Shown here piece by piece: positions 1-11,521 of a stretch of 64,000 nt of DNA. A program made the translations under genes and the position numbers. The notes under the pieces were generated by a model. That model did not search any database, was not told the DNA's origin, and saw only the letters and a program-made list of their open reading frames with translations. Each line of letters begins with the position of its first letter. The stretch's first letter is position 1. This stretch comes from Xiphydria camelus. Taxonomy: Eukaryota; Arthropoda; Insecta; Hymenoptera; Xiphydriidae. The DNA lies in the NCBI GenBank assembly GCA_963678675.1, contig OY783194.1, positions 11,802,451 through 11,866,450 on the forward strand, in the 5' to 3' direction.

Positions 1-1386
1 TGCCATACGTATATTCCTATAATAAATTAACATCCGTGCGACCGCCATCCGCCGCGTTCGCGGCTCGTGCGTTCTGCTACTAAGAGAACCAAACGTTGGA
101 AAGGTAAATAGCGTTTGCAACGTTGCCATATTTCTCAAGAAATTCGTTTTCTCTACAAATGACATTTTCCCTATTACTTTATTTAATTTCTCGACAACGA
201 AATATAGGAAGAGTTTAAAAATAATACCAAATTAAAGTTGATTAATTATACAATAACGTTTAATTTTTTTAGAAATTTACCATTATTTCTTTTCAAAATA
301 TCGAATTTTTTCATCGACCCTGCATTGCAGAATTGTAAGTACTGTCATTATTTTAACAATAATTAATCAAAATTTGATGAAATAATACATTTTAGTATAT
401 TTTAAATAAATGTTGAATAACTTTAGCATTGGTAAAGTATTTTATGTTGCATGAAGTTCAGATGAAGTTAGAAAAGAAATGAAATTATTATTTTTTTTTT
501 CAAAAACAGTACACATGAAAAATCTGAAAAAATTACAGTCATTAGAATAATTCCATAATTATTTGATAATTTTTTCAGATTTTTTTCATCATTTTGACTT
601 TACTCCCCAAACTCCTTAATTAGGTGGCGAGCCTCGTCCCCTCACCATGCCTCGTGCTACGACCTCAACACAGCCTTAAAAATCCGAGGATTTCATCCGA
701 ATGACATACTATTTTTTCTCAAGAATTCCCATTTCTCAAAACAAAACAAATAGAAGTATACATGGCTCATTTCATGTTGCGTTTATCAGTTTGGAAAAAG
801 GACCCACTTCGGACTAAGCAATCTTTTGACAGCTTGCGGACTCCCGGTCGGTGTCACGCGGGAAAAACGCCATCTTACGGTCTAAAAATAGGCTGGAAAA
901 GGCCTCGAAATAGGCATGAGTAAGGAAAAACTATTTTATGTAATAGAGAGATACTCCATTTGAAAATCGTATCACGTTATTCGCTTTGCCATATTCTCTT
1001 TGCCCGGATACGACTTTTTTGACGTATCGACGTATTATATGATAAGTACTAAGGTTACGAAGTAGACATTTGATAAAAAATGTGCTTCATTGAACGCATA
1101 ATATTATTATGTATTTTATTTTATAGAATCAGTAGTGTTTAATACTTAAAAGTTAGTAAACTGACTGCGACAAAATCCCAACAGACCGACGTGTTACGAT
1201 TTTCTCATTGTATATCCAGAACGTCTCTAATTTCATCCGCTATTCATTCGTTTTCTAACTACGAGATGGTATTCTTAATGCAACATGCAGCGTCATACAG
1301 TAGAGCCCATGTCAATTAATAGTACGATTATTCGCTTTGCCCAATATATCCACGTTGCCCGGCCTTCCCCTACTTTAAAAGTTTAA
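1..1386. other. AT-rich spacer, no gene recognised
   Basis: No open frame with a recognisable product and no repeat boundary was found. The sequence is AT-rich with scattered homopolymer runs. The phrase 'attcgctttgcc' occurs twice (about 980 and 1329), which may mark a degraded repeat. Confidence 0.5.
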
Positions 1387-1449
1387 TACGAGAGTGTATC
1401 AAATATAAACGGGATTCGTTTTGTAAAAAAATTCTAACTATATTTAATT

Positions 1450-1753
1450 AAGCTTAGAAACATATCTTATTTCTACATAGTCTCCCGCCCTAGAAATACA
1501 TTTTTCCCATCGAATTGGAAGCTTTTTTATTCCACCATCGTAGAAACTCTTCGGACGTTCTTGTAGCCATTGAAGCAGAAATGCTTCCACCACGTCGTTG
1601 TCGTCGAAACGTTAGCCTCCAAGCGCTTCTTTCAGGGGTCCCAAAAGATGGAAGTCACAAGGGGACACGTCGGGATTATATGGCGGATGTTATAGTATTT
1701 CCCAGTCTAAAATGCATCCATTTTTTGCCTTGTGGCATTGGCTGCATGAGGCC
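1450..1753 (-). pseudogene. Mariner transposase, C-terminal fragment
   Basis: Read on the minus strand, this piece encodes the last third of a mariner-type DDE/D transposase. It includes a tract resembling NPDVSPCDFH, which holds the third catalytic aspartate of the D,D34D triad, then a KKLPIRWEKC-like stretch and a GDYVE ending typical of the family. The frame is not clean throughout. It is continuous in sense with the fragment at 4615-5090, from which the foldback at 1757-4611 separates it. The call rests on motif recognition. Confidence 0.75.
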
Positions 1754-2827
1754 TGGTAGTCCGGGAGGTAGGGGTCTATTTTGAAAGTGTTTTCATGCCA
1801 TTAAATATTTAGCTACACTTACTAATTAGCTTTGGTCTTGTATGAAAGTGAACGTCAGCTGACGCACCCGCGGTGGGTGGGGTTGTGGGAGGCTGTGGAA
1901 CTTGATAAAAAATAATTGTTGCACAGTTATTTTATGCCAACAGATATTTGTTTTACGAATACTTGACGTTAGGTACTGTCGAAAAGAAATAGTCAGCTGT
2001 GTCGTGGAGGGGGGATTTCACGTCAGCTGGTCAGGTAAACATGTAAAAAAATTAATAAAATTAAGTTAATTTAGACTAAAAGATTTTTTTTTAGGCGACT
2101 CCTGACATATGTACAAGTATGAAAATAATAGCTACATATATAGTGGGGGGAAGACCGTCAGCCGGAGCGAAAACATATGATTGCGCCCAATACTCCAAAC
2201 GACGCGCGGTATGTTTGACGGTCCAGCTGACGAACTTTACCTCAAGAGGCATTCAGCTGACTACAATTTTCAAACTTTATGTCATAAAAATTATAACATT
2301 TTCAAATTTCAAGTGGACTTCTGTCAATTTACCCAAACTACAGATAGAGTTGCACATAATTCAAGAGTATACATATTTATCTGCATTTTGAAGTCTTTTA
2401 TTCCTTTATTAATGGCAATTAAACCGAAATAATTAGAGTTACTTAACCCTTAAATAGTCGCATTTTCTAGTAGCAGGAAATAGGCGAATTCTAGTAACAA
2501 AAAATGAGAACAAATTTGTAATCCTAGTTTCAACTTTGTAGAACTCATGGAATTGTGAATTTTTTGTCTTACTCTTACGAATCATGTGAAAAAAACATTT
2601 TAAAAATTGAACTCTTCAAAACACCCCTGTTTAATCTCTAAATATTATATTTTTAGTCGGACAGAAAGTGTCACTGATTAATTTTTTGTTTTTGAATAAA
2701 AAAAATTCATTTGTGTATCTCAAATTTTTTAAATGTTATTTTCGAGTCTTTGGGAGATAGAAGTTACTGATAAACTAGAAAAACATTTTTTAATATTTTT
2801 TTTTCGTTGTGGGCAGTTAAGAATTAA

Positions 2828-2962
2828 TTAAAATTCATTAAATTCAGCGACATCTTCATCTCCATCACTTTCGTCATCGAAATGCAATGTTCCTGCAGTG
2901 AAAGCTATCAATTTTTCAGTTTTCTTCTTACAAAATACACAAAACTGTTTCACTTGAGCCAT
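2828..2962 (-). CDS. Short ORF, 44 aa, Cys-rich N-terminus and acidic tail
   Basis: An ATG-to-TAA frame encodes a basic N-terminal segment with a CVFCKKK motif (CxxC), followed by an acidic C-terminus rich in Asp and Glu. The CxxC-plus-basic start resembles the first zinc-binding pair of several transposon-encoded proteins, but only one pair is present, so this could be a remnant of a longer protein. It lies in the interior of the foldback element. No promoter or codon evidence was examined. I do not recognise the product, and expression is unproven. Confidence 0.25.
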   Translation of the reverse strand: MAQVKQFCVFCKKKTEKLIAFTAGTLHFDDESDGDEDVAEFNEF

Positions 2963-3039
2963 GTTTCACGTCTGCTCGCTAACACTGCAGACCTGAAACT
3001 GCCGATGGGGACTATTGGTTTTTATGGGAATTTATAGTT

Positions 3040-3375
3040 ATTTTTGTCACTCAGTGTCAAAGACTCGGTTTCATGGGCGTCCTCGACGCATGTGAAATCA
3101 TCTTTCACACGCATCGAGGACGACCATGAAACCGAGTACTTGACACTGAGTGACAAAAATATTTTTTCGTCACTCAGTGCGTAAAACTCGGTTTCACGGG
3201 CATCCCTAACCCCGTCAACCTCGTATTTGACAGTTACAAAAAATAGAATTCGTTATAAGGGCGTTTCGCGTCGTTTTTACTCGTGCGGTTGCCGCACTCG
3301 CTTTGTTCGTGCGGAAAACTTGACACTCGTTAAAAACGGCGCTTCACGCCTTTATAACGAAAATATCTATTTATT
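3040..3375. repeat. Hairpin repeat R1, copy 1
   Basis: This block has two folded parts. The first is a near-perfect palindrome with ~57-bp arms (3040-3096 and 3104-3160) starting at TTTTTGTCACTCAGTGTCAA. The second is a longer imperfect stem bounded by TTCGTTATAA (about 3247) and TTATAACGAA (about 3361). The same block recurs at 13421-13709, where it looks like a clean insertion. It encodes nothing recognisable. Confidence 0.75.
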
Positions 3376-4614
3376 TACAGTTCTAGTCAGCTGCACTGCT
3401 GGAAAGGCACACTGAGACTGACAAAGCAGACTCCTGATCCCTCAGATTCCTTCTTAAGGGTTGCATACATCACTTGTATATATTTCAAGTAAGATAGAGA
3501 GCTGCGTGGGTTCTTAGGGGGAGATAAACATATACATCCGTACTCGCCCTCTAAACTTATAACCACTGTTATAGAGTCTTCGTCTCATCAAAAATAGTTA
3601 AAATTAAATTAACTTATTTTGTATATATCAATAGGGACCAAAAACACGAGGGAAACAGCTGTCCTTTCGGGGATTTACGCAGATGTGTAGGTATAAATCA
3701 CGTAGCCCTAAGGCTGAAGAGTATACTATATAACTGAGGCATGTAAATGGAAAAGGCTGAAAGTGCCATACCTTGCAGAAATAAGATTTTGTATAAGATT
3801 TTGTATAAAAATAGGTGTCAATGCCATCGCCAATAACCTAGTAATGGATGTAAGTGTCTCCTGATTCAGTTTTAGTTTATAGAGCGTTCGAAAATTAGCT
3901 CTGCGGTTGCAGTTTTAAACAAATTTATTTGATTTTTCAACGATTTTGGCTTTGGCACTTTCAACCTTTTCCATTTACACGCGACAACTGTAGTGGTGAG
4001 CTCTGCTGAACAGTTTTTATTTCTCTGTAGTTTAGCTAAATTGACAGAAGTCCACTTGAAATTTGAAAATGTTATAGTTTTTATCACATAAAGTTTGGAA
4101 ATTGTAGTCAGCTGAATGCCTCTTGAGGTAAAGTTCGTCAGCTGGACCGTCAAAAATACCGCGCGTCGTTTGGAGTATTGGGCGCAATTATATGTTTTCG
4201 CTCCAGCTGACGGTCTTCCCCCCACTATATATATAGCTGACTATTATTTTCATACTTATACATATGTCAGGAGTCGCCTAAAAAATCTTTTAGTCTAAAT
4301 TAACTTAATTTTATTAATTTTTTTACATGTTTACCTGACCAGCTGACGTGAAATCCCCCCTCCACGACACAGCTGACTATTTCTTTTCGACAGTACCTAA
4401 CGTCAAGTATTTGTAAAACAAATATCTGTTGGCATAAAATAACTGTGCAACAATTATTTTTTATCAAGTTCCACCCTCTGCCACACCCACACCCACCACT
4501 ATTGAGGCAGCTGACGGTCACTTTTGGCATTCACTTTATATCCCCTTCAAAGGTTCTTAAAATAAGCCGGCATGAAATGACTACCTGAAAAAGCCCCTAC
4601 CTCCCGGACTATGG

Positions 4615-5090
4615 TATTGTCATGCAAAAGAATAACACTTCTAACCCCCCCCCGATTGCTTCTTCCTTTTCCTTTGAAGTGACAATTTTGCGGCATCCAG
4701 TAATTCATAATAATATTGCGCATTAATCGTGCGTCGATCGTGGAGAAAGTCAACGTGAAAAGTACCTTGCCGATCAAAAAACATTGTTGCCATTACCTTC
4801 ACGGCGAGCATGGCTCTCGTTCTCGACCTTTTCACGCCCTCCAGAAAATTATTTGTGCCATGCAAACACACGGGTTCTTGACAGAGAGTTGTCCCCGAAC
4901 TGTGCCTATAATCGCTGCAAAATTTCGATTGGATTCACCCTCTTCTTGACCAAAAACTTTATTATAATCCGTTGCTCCACGGAGACATGCACTTCTGTCT
5001 CGCTCATGATTTCTTTTCATACTAAAGTCCCCCCTCCTCCCCTCTCCCTAATAGTACAGGCTATCTGCGCATCGACTACTTCAAGATCAC
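4615..5090 (-). pseudogene. Mariner transposase, N-terminal and central fragment
   Basis: On the minus strand this encodes mariner transposase pieces in shifting frames. There is an N-terminal helix-turn-helix region near 4900-5000 (a RTRVFAWH-like stretch), then VMATMFFDRQG, a conserved block after the first catalytic aspartate, and ILLHDN, which holds the second catalytic aspartate. The frame then runs into the foldback at 4611. An internal deletion and frameshifts separate the blocks. The C-terminal continuation is at 1450-1753. Confidence 0.75.
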
Positions 5091-5142
5091 GGACCTCTTC
5101 GTAATTTAAAAAAAAGTCCCGTTTATATTTGATACACCCTCG

Positions 5143-5326
5143 TATAAATGAAAAATTAAAGAAGAAAATATTTGGTGTGCACCGATAAGTAACTCGTTCG
5201 TGCTTGAAGTAATTGATAAATGTACCTATATTATTTTCGTTAGCACGCTCTATGTATGTGAATACTCTTTAATCTTGAGTATATTGGGGCTCGCCAGATA
5301 TTTTCTTATTAAATTTTTCATTTATA
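5143..5326. mobile_element. MITE of ~184 bp with inverted ends
   Basis: The left end TATAAATGAAAAATTAAAGA and the complement of the right end TATAAATGAAAAATTTAATA agree over about 35 bp with few mismatches. The element abuts the TA flank of the mariner relic. It has no coding capacity. The class is unknown. Confidence 0.6.
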
Positions 5327-7073
5327 TAAACTGCAAGTATTTAGATTCCATATAATTATTTTATTTAAAAATCTAGTATGTATATATATATATATAGTGA
5401 TCTCATTTTTTCTATTTGGTACAAATAACTGATTTCGTTAATTTTTTTGTTTCAAAGATACGAATTCACTTTTTCTTGTAAAGAGCGATAAGTGATGAAC
5501 GTAATAGTATTTGGTAGAGTTTTCTTACACTGAAGGTGTTTTTGGGGTGATTTCACGTCTTTTTGTAATATTAGAAATTTACACGTGTTCCAATTACTGT
5601 GAGTGTCTCAATTACTGCCATTTTATTTGTTTCATTTCAAATAAAAACAGTGTGCGTGGAGTCCACGCACGACAGAAGTGAAACTTAAACTTCTTGCTTA
5701 TGAGTTATAGATAGAAATAAATTATTAGTATTTTTTTGATTGAACAAGAAATAATAATTGGCAATAATAAGGATGAGGGTATAATCTTAAATGAAAAACT
5801 AATTCAAAATGAATTTTTTCTATTATATTTTACAAGAAATTCGTTATTCAATTCGAAAAAAAACATGAATCAATTACGGTAATTAGTTCCTCATTTTTTT
5901 TACGAATCTCTGTCCGTAGTGTCTATTATAGTGACAATAGGGTAGTTGACTTATTTTTTTTATTAACGGGTCGAAAAATTTGGACAAAATTATCAACCCC
6001 GTATTTTTTCATTTTCGGCCCTATATGAGTCGGAAAACGATACCTATTTAAAAATGCCGTATACGTCATAGCATTGTAAGTCTGTCTTTCTTGCACTCGC
6101 AGCTTGGCATAAGTGCGTCTTTCACGCTCTTCGATGACGTCACAACATTAGAGAAGAAACGCGCGTAGAGTGAAACGCGCTTATAACTTAGCGCCGACAG
6201 CGCCGGCGCAATTTTTCAAATGAACCGATATGTTATATCAGTCTTTTCTATATGTAATATGACAGGGTTGGGGGGTTGAGGAAATTTGGGTTTTAATGGA
6301 CTTAGGTTATACACTCCTAGGTTACAGGGTTGGGAGTTAAGAAAATTGCATGTGACCCAATGCTGTATTGAAATAGCGAAAGTACCTAGTTTTAATCATA
6401 GATATCTCAATGAAAAAAATGATATACAAAATTTGGAGACATGGTTTTAAAGGGTAAGAGTGCTTGCTTTAAAAAGGCGTCATCCGTTTTTAGAAAACAA
6501 ATTTATTCGCGATGATACATAACCCCGAATTAAGCAGAAAAGCGTGTTTTTCGCACTTTTAGGTTAGGATATCTCGAAAACCTGATGTATAGGGTTAAAT
6601 ATGAAGCCAGATTCGGATTCAGCGTATCAAAATCCTTCGGGCACACAAGGTCCCGTTTCTGGGTCAGAAATTTATCGGCCTGTGTTATTCTTTCGGACAT
6701 TTTCTTTTTCATGTGATATTCAATATGTATACAGATTACAAATTGAATTTAAAAATACCTATGAACATTTTTTCTAGTCAAATACCGTACCTATTGGCTT
6801 ATGATAGATAAAATATGACACAAACGTTTGCGATTTAATATTTTCTAGACTCCTAGAGAATATAGCATCAATTGTTCTACCCGATCTGGTAGTTGGAGTA
6901 TTCACATTATTGTCGTTGTTGATTTAATGACATTAGAACAAGGGATGACGTTGGATATTTTCCAAGTACCGGATCTAGCGGGCAAGAGTACCGTTGCTCG
7001 TCCTTGGCCATAAAGAGGGTTCAGACTACGCCGAAAGGTGAAGCGTCCTTCTATACCTGATAAGCCAGGTATT
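5327..7073. other. AT-rich spacer, no gene recognised
   Basis: There is a short TA microsatellite near 5378-5395 and scattered poly(T). The phrase ACAGGGTTGGG occurs twice (about 6262 and 6324). Open frames are below about 60 codons and resemble nothing known. Confidence 0.5.
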
Positions 7074-7108
7074 AAGGCGCGTCCTCAGTGAATCGACATT
7101 GTCGATCG
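7074..7108. repeat. Half of the hairpin family found at 57571-57721
   Basis: AAGGCGCGTCCTCAGTGAAT and the following bases match the complement of about 57630-57675 with two or three mismatches over 35 bases. Only one arm's end and the loop are present, so this is a broken copy. Confidence 0.5.
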
Positions 7109-7447
7109 ACTATCGATCGATACTTTTGACTAGAGTTTGTCGACTAGATTTTGATGATGGTCATGTCGACTGGTTTATCGGTAAACATCAAAGGGTAGTC
7201 GAGTTGACGTGTTTCGGCCAGGCGGGCGGTATGTTCCGGCAGCGGTGCGATGACGGTCGGCGTAAACGGGCCCTTGGTTGCATTGGTCTTCCCGATCGGT
7301 CATCTATTGAATTCGTCATTCTCTCCTTTACAAGACGGATTTAGTATCCCACGTATAGCGGTATCGATTACAATTCCCAGGAAAGGTGCGGGACTGCAAG
7401 CGCATTTGCCACTTTCGCCGAAATATACTGTTTGCCTGATGGGCTAG

Positions 7448-7623
7448 ATTAATCCTAAAGCCTTGTACGGACAGCGCGTTCCAGTGTACGCGAACCTCCG
7501 CACATACGTACACTTCCCTTTGTCGCGACGACCCGCGGCCAGTCGGCATTTGACGCACATCAAAGGGAAACGAAGGCTCGCGTACACGGGAACGCGCAGT
7601 CCGTACAAGGCTTTAGATTAGTG
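7448..7623. repeat. Hairpin with ~53-bp arms
   Basis: The arms at 7448-7500 and 7570-7623 are inverted copies (core CTAAAGCCTTGTACGGAC). The inner segment adds a second short stem (TTCCCTTTG and CAAAGGGAA). It may be a small palindromic MITE. There is no coding content. Confidence 0.65.
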
Positions 7624-7656
7624 AGGTATTCAGATCGCGGTGCTATCAAACGGAAC

Positions 7657-7695
7657 GAATCGATATTCTGAATTCCGTCTATCGTGCGACGGAAC
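7657..7695. repeat. Terminal-like box shared with 47725 and 48240
   Basis: The segment ending CGTCTATCGTGCGACGGAACA resembles the right end of the insertion at 42299-48281 and a box near 47725-47757. All three share the order GAATAT, CCGTC, then GCGACGGA. It may be a leftover transposon terminus. The short length keeps confidence low. Confidence 0.4.
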
Positions 7696-9466
7696 ACAAA
7701 TAAAGAAATAAGCATCCGAGCATGAGCCAAGTAATTTAGCGTCTACACGAAGCGAGCAGTTTGGGGCGACCTTTGAGCATCGCCAAAAACCGACAGCACG
7801 CCGGATCGCACCGAGGCTGCTCGGGATGATAAAAACCGTAATGTCACAGCGAGACGCTCCTTTGTGGGAATGGCAGTTCTTAAATTAGTGTCTTTTGTTT
7901 ATAAATTTTTGACCCAATTTTTTGCAACAAATATTCAAATTCACTTTCCGACTGTAAGAAGTATTTCAAGATACTAATGCGAATTGGACTCTGAGTGTTC
8001 GTGGCGTTTAGATGGTCAGTACATTTTGAAAGTATTTTTGTCAGTACATGAAAGGAAGTCGAAATGTCGTTTCACTGCATAATGGATGAAGCGTGTTTAG
8101 CAATTGTACTAGCATTTGCTGTCGAGAAGAAAAAACAAAAACATAGTATAAGCGTGCTTAAGTCGTCGAGTATCGGATACCTGCGTAGCGTAGTGTACGA
8201 AGGGCCGTAGTGTCGCCGTTGACGCACTCTCCTCCTCTGCCGGTCCCCCCACCACGTAACTAGCTATTCGCCTCACGCGATACCTAATTTTCGTAACGCT
8301 GGAAAATCATAACCCCCTCAGCAAAGAAGTTTCACTTCAAAAAGAAAACTGGAATCTATGCCTGGAAAAGAAATCTTAATAGTATCTTAATAGTATATTA
8401 TACATTTTTATTAAACATAGTCACGAAAGAAATTGTATTAACTAATTTTCTTAACGAATAAATAATTCTGAAGTATTCTAGCGTGAAAATTCCTGTATTC
8501 TTAACTACGCGACGTGAAACGCACTAACTCAACAGAGTCTATAACTTTACTATTTGGCTTACTATTATAATGAAAACATGTTGTTAGGAAGTATAGAAGA
8601 ACTATATAAACGTGTTAATAAAATCGACTAAAAAATTTATTAAAAAATTTAAAAAAAAAGAACGCCGCGTTTTTTCCTTCAAAATAAAAAATTCAGACAG
8701 AATTATACTCAATGTTTATGCATTTATGATTTTAAATAAATTCATACACTTATATGATACCACCAGTATACCAAATGTCGCACGGGAAACCGATCAGGCG
8801 GGGGCCTTCTGAATTTCTCTGAATTTGACTTCGGCAGTGCAATTTATGAATCACTCTAGCACCGTCCAAGCACTACCAATTATTTGGCATAGTGGACAAA
8901 ATATGAAAACTTAAACGCGGCAAGTTCTTTTTTATTAAAATTTTTTTATAAATTTTTGTAGTCGAATTTTTTAGTAACTTGATTTACAATAATTTTCCTT
9001 TCAAATGATGCCTTTTACTTTTTATACATAAATCTTGAACATGGCGATCTTAATTGATTTCCAATCTTTTTTGGAGAGTATTTTACGTATCAATTATGGT
9101 TGGCACTGAATGAACATGCCGCCTTTTTTTACAGAGAATCTGTTTTTGTGGGGGGATTTCACTACTTTTTGGAATTTATTCATAAGGAGGATACGTACAT
9201 GTAGATCCTATTTACTGGAACGACTTGGTTCCCCCACTTACAAAAAAAAGTCGTTTAAAACGAATGGATACATCTGTTTACATCCCTTAGCGACGTTTTC
9301 TTTTTAGAATCTCGTTTAATCACTTAGCAACGACCCGTCGCATCGGCCTGTCGCCTCGTCATGCAACTCACCGGCATACAAATGCCAAACCACATTCGTT
9401 GACGAAAACAGCGAGAACGACGAATGACACATGCCACTATCCCTGCTACACTCGCTTCTAGCAATT
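7696..9466. other. Spacer, no gene recognised
   Basis: Mixed AT-rich sequence with a modestly GC-rich patch at about 8140-8300. A phrase around ACAGAGAATCTGTTTTTGTG (about 9133) recurs near 13090 inside the composite repeat. No coding region is supported. Confidence 0.5.
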
Positions 9467-9592
9467 GCCCCAGTGACTCGTACGAGTTACTAGCGAGTGG
9501 CGTCTACACGTTAAAAAACCAATTTTAGTGTGTAGACACCAAAATCCATTGTTAAGCACTTGTTTCCAGCACTCGCCCCAGTGACTCGTACG
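9467..9592. repeat. Short direct repeat pair
   Basis: GCCCCAGTGACTCGTACG occurs at 9467-9484 and again at 9575-9592. An inverted GTCTACAC / GTGTAGAC pair lies between them. This could be the edges of a degraded small element. Confidence 0.45.
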
Positions 9593-9865
9593 TGTTTCTA
9601 GCATCGTGTAACCGACCCATTAGACACGAATTGGAGTGACAGTCACCCTAGAGTTACGAACTCCGACCACCTCGTCGTGCCGCTAGAGTTACTTGCCTAG
9701 CCTATACCGTATGTCCCTTGCCAACCCCGGATTTTGAATTTCCCTGACATTTGGCCGGAAGTGGTTGGTTCAATGCTCTAGTCATTTATAGTTAGAGTTG
9801 GCTTCAGGAGAGTACGCTGCGGTCTTACGAGCCGAGGGAAAAAGTGTCAAACGTCTAGGGTGCTT

Positions 9866-10010
9866 TTTTCGAGTTACTCGCAAAGTTACGTATACGCATC
9901 TTAGCGAATAGACCAATCAGGATCAAGTATTCCGTTGTGGTGGGGGTCCTGATTGGTCTACTCGCTAAGATGCGTGCACGCAAAGATACGAGCGAGTTCG
10001 AGAAAGGGGC
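9866..10010. repeat. Hairpin, core arms 28 bp
   Basis: The core arms 9895-9922 and 9947-9974 pair with one mismatch (CGCATCTTAGCGA at the base, CCAATCAGGA near the loop). Weaker pairing continues outward to the CTCGAA / TTCGAG ends. It lies directly beside the larger inverted repeat at 10020-11262. Confidence 0.7.
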
Positions 10011-10019
10011 CCCTGATCT

Positions 10020-11262
10020 GCCGGTAGCTGTCAATTCGGGAGATCGAGGTATCTAACCTCGAAATCGTTTAATTTGTAAATAATGATGAATAATGTGTAG
10101 AAGTGATAAATAATTATTCGGCTTTCTTCGATGAGTTTCTCCAAGTGTTTAAAAATCTCTGTCCAATTTTTGCCAATAACTGTTGCTTCAACTTCCAGTG
10201 ATATTAAGTATTACTGCAGAACGAGTAGGTTACAAGATTTTCATGAAGTCTGACGGTTTTCTTGCAGGTCCCCTTTCATAAGGTGCAAATAAAGAGGATG
10301 TTGGTCCTGTCCTATCCTGAAGAAAATGAGTCGATGGACATCAGACATTATCGAACTTATCACCGAGTGCCTTTCACCCACGGTATTTTCATTGGAATAT
10401 GCGCTTTTCGATTTAACTATTCCTGCTTTAAGTAACTTTTACTTCTTTCAAAGTATTTACCTTGTACGAATTGTTGATTGTAGGGGGCAACGATGAATGA
10501 TTGTGACTAATCGTAGACAAATTATTCCTGCGATGATGTTCCAGTTGCAAAGCATACACTAGCAAGTCAGCTTACAGCATCCGATGTTTAGTATCAACTT
10601 ACCTCTCTTGGAACATCCATCACCCGAGCCCAATCACGATTATGTTAACGTTAATTGCAGAATAGACCACGAGCTCGGGCACATTATCGCAGTAGTAGTT
10701 CGGCACACCTAATTCCCCTTTAGTTTTAATAGACGAACTTGTCTACGACGAGTCTCTATTATCGATCGCTGCCTCCTACCACGAACAGTTCATAAAAGGT
10801 TATTACCTTGAAAGAAGTAAATTATTTAACGCTGGAATAGTTGAATGAAACGAGAAGCGCGTATTGCAATTAATGTACCGTGGGTAATAGGCGCTCCGTG
10901 ACAAGCCTGACATTCTCCGATGTCCATCGAGTCATCTTTTTACGGACAGGACACGAGCTAGATCCTCTTCGATTGCACCTGTACGAGATGACATGTGAGA
11001 AAATCGTGAGTGTTCATGAAAATCTTCTAACGTACTCGTTCTGCAGTAATACTTAATATCACTGGAAGTTGAAGCAACAGTTATTATCAAAAATCGGACA
11101 CCGATTTTTAAACACTTGGGGAATCTCATCGAAGAAACCCGAATGGTTATTTATTATCACTTCTACACATTATTAATCATTATTTATAAATTGACGATTT
11201 CGAGGTTAGATGCTTCGATCCCCCGAACGTGTTGACAGCTACCTACTAGAAGATTAGACGTT
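10020..11262. repeat. 1.24 kb long imperfect inverted repeat
   Basis: The left half (from GGTAGCTGTCAA near 10023) and the complement of the right half (ending near 11262) align along their full ~600 bp, at roughly 80 percent identity by eye. The inner stem has CGAGCCC / GAGCTCGGGC near 10636-10678. A 53-base block (10175-10227 against 11033-11085) is identical between the arms although the rest has diverged. No transposase is present. It could be an old foldback transposon or a hairpin-RNA locus. A short open frame in the right arm is probably incidental. Confidence 0.75.
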
Positions 11263-11521
11263 TGACACTTCTCGCTCTGGGAAATTCAAAAGTTGGAGTT
11301 TGCCATCGGACATACTGTTTACTCTTCTAATGACCGTGACGAATTATTTCATCACATGTAAAGATACCACTTATGACAGTATATATGTTGTTACATATAT
11401 TAACTCGAGCCGTTGGTATAGTTTTAAGAAATCCTTTTGCATGCACCGCTGAAATTTCGCCCTTACTCGTAAATAAATTTCCAGCACAGCATCGATATTT
11501 TGCTGCACCTGTATTCTTCTG

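Larger units (their letters stand above)
1757..4611. mobile_element. Foldback element with ~590-bp inverted arms and repeated CAGCTG motifs
   Basis: The left arm (1757-2350) and the complement of the right arm (4020-4611) are nearly the same sequence, both starting TAGTCCGGGAGGTAGGGG. TGG flanks both ends (1754-1756 and 4612-4614), which suggests a 3-bp target duplication; TGGTA with a shifted end is an alternative. The arms carry several copies of GTCAGCTGAC or half of it. The 1.7 kb interior contains a 44-codon ORF (2828-2962) and a hairpin repeat (3040-3375). I recognised no transposase. It is inserted inside the mariner transposase frame. Foldback elements are usually non-autonomous, and the superfamily here is unknown. 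Confidence 0.8.
1389..5142 (-). mobile_element. Mariner-like DNA transposon relic, split by a foldback insertion
   Basis: The two ends form terminal inverted repeats of about 28 bp. The left end begins CGAGAGTGTATCAAATATAA and the complement of the right end begins CGAGGGTGTATCAAATATAA, each bordered by TA (1387-1388 and 5143-5144), as expected for Tc1/mariner target duplications. Transposase pieces lie on the minus strand: the N-terminal half next to the right end and the C-terminal part next to the left end. Element 1757-4611 sits between them. Without it only about 0.9 kb remains, shorter than the usual ~1.3 kb, so the element is also internally deleted. It cannot encode its own transposase. 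Confidence 0.85.

Noticed and set aside
3872..4225. 117-codon minus-strand open frame
   Set aside because: It crosses from the foldback arm into the interior, and the inverted arm gives a similar frame at 2119-2391; no recognisable domain.
5378..5395. TA microsatellite
   Set aside because: Short simple repeat without further structure.
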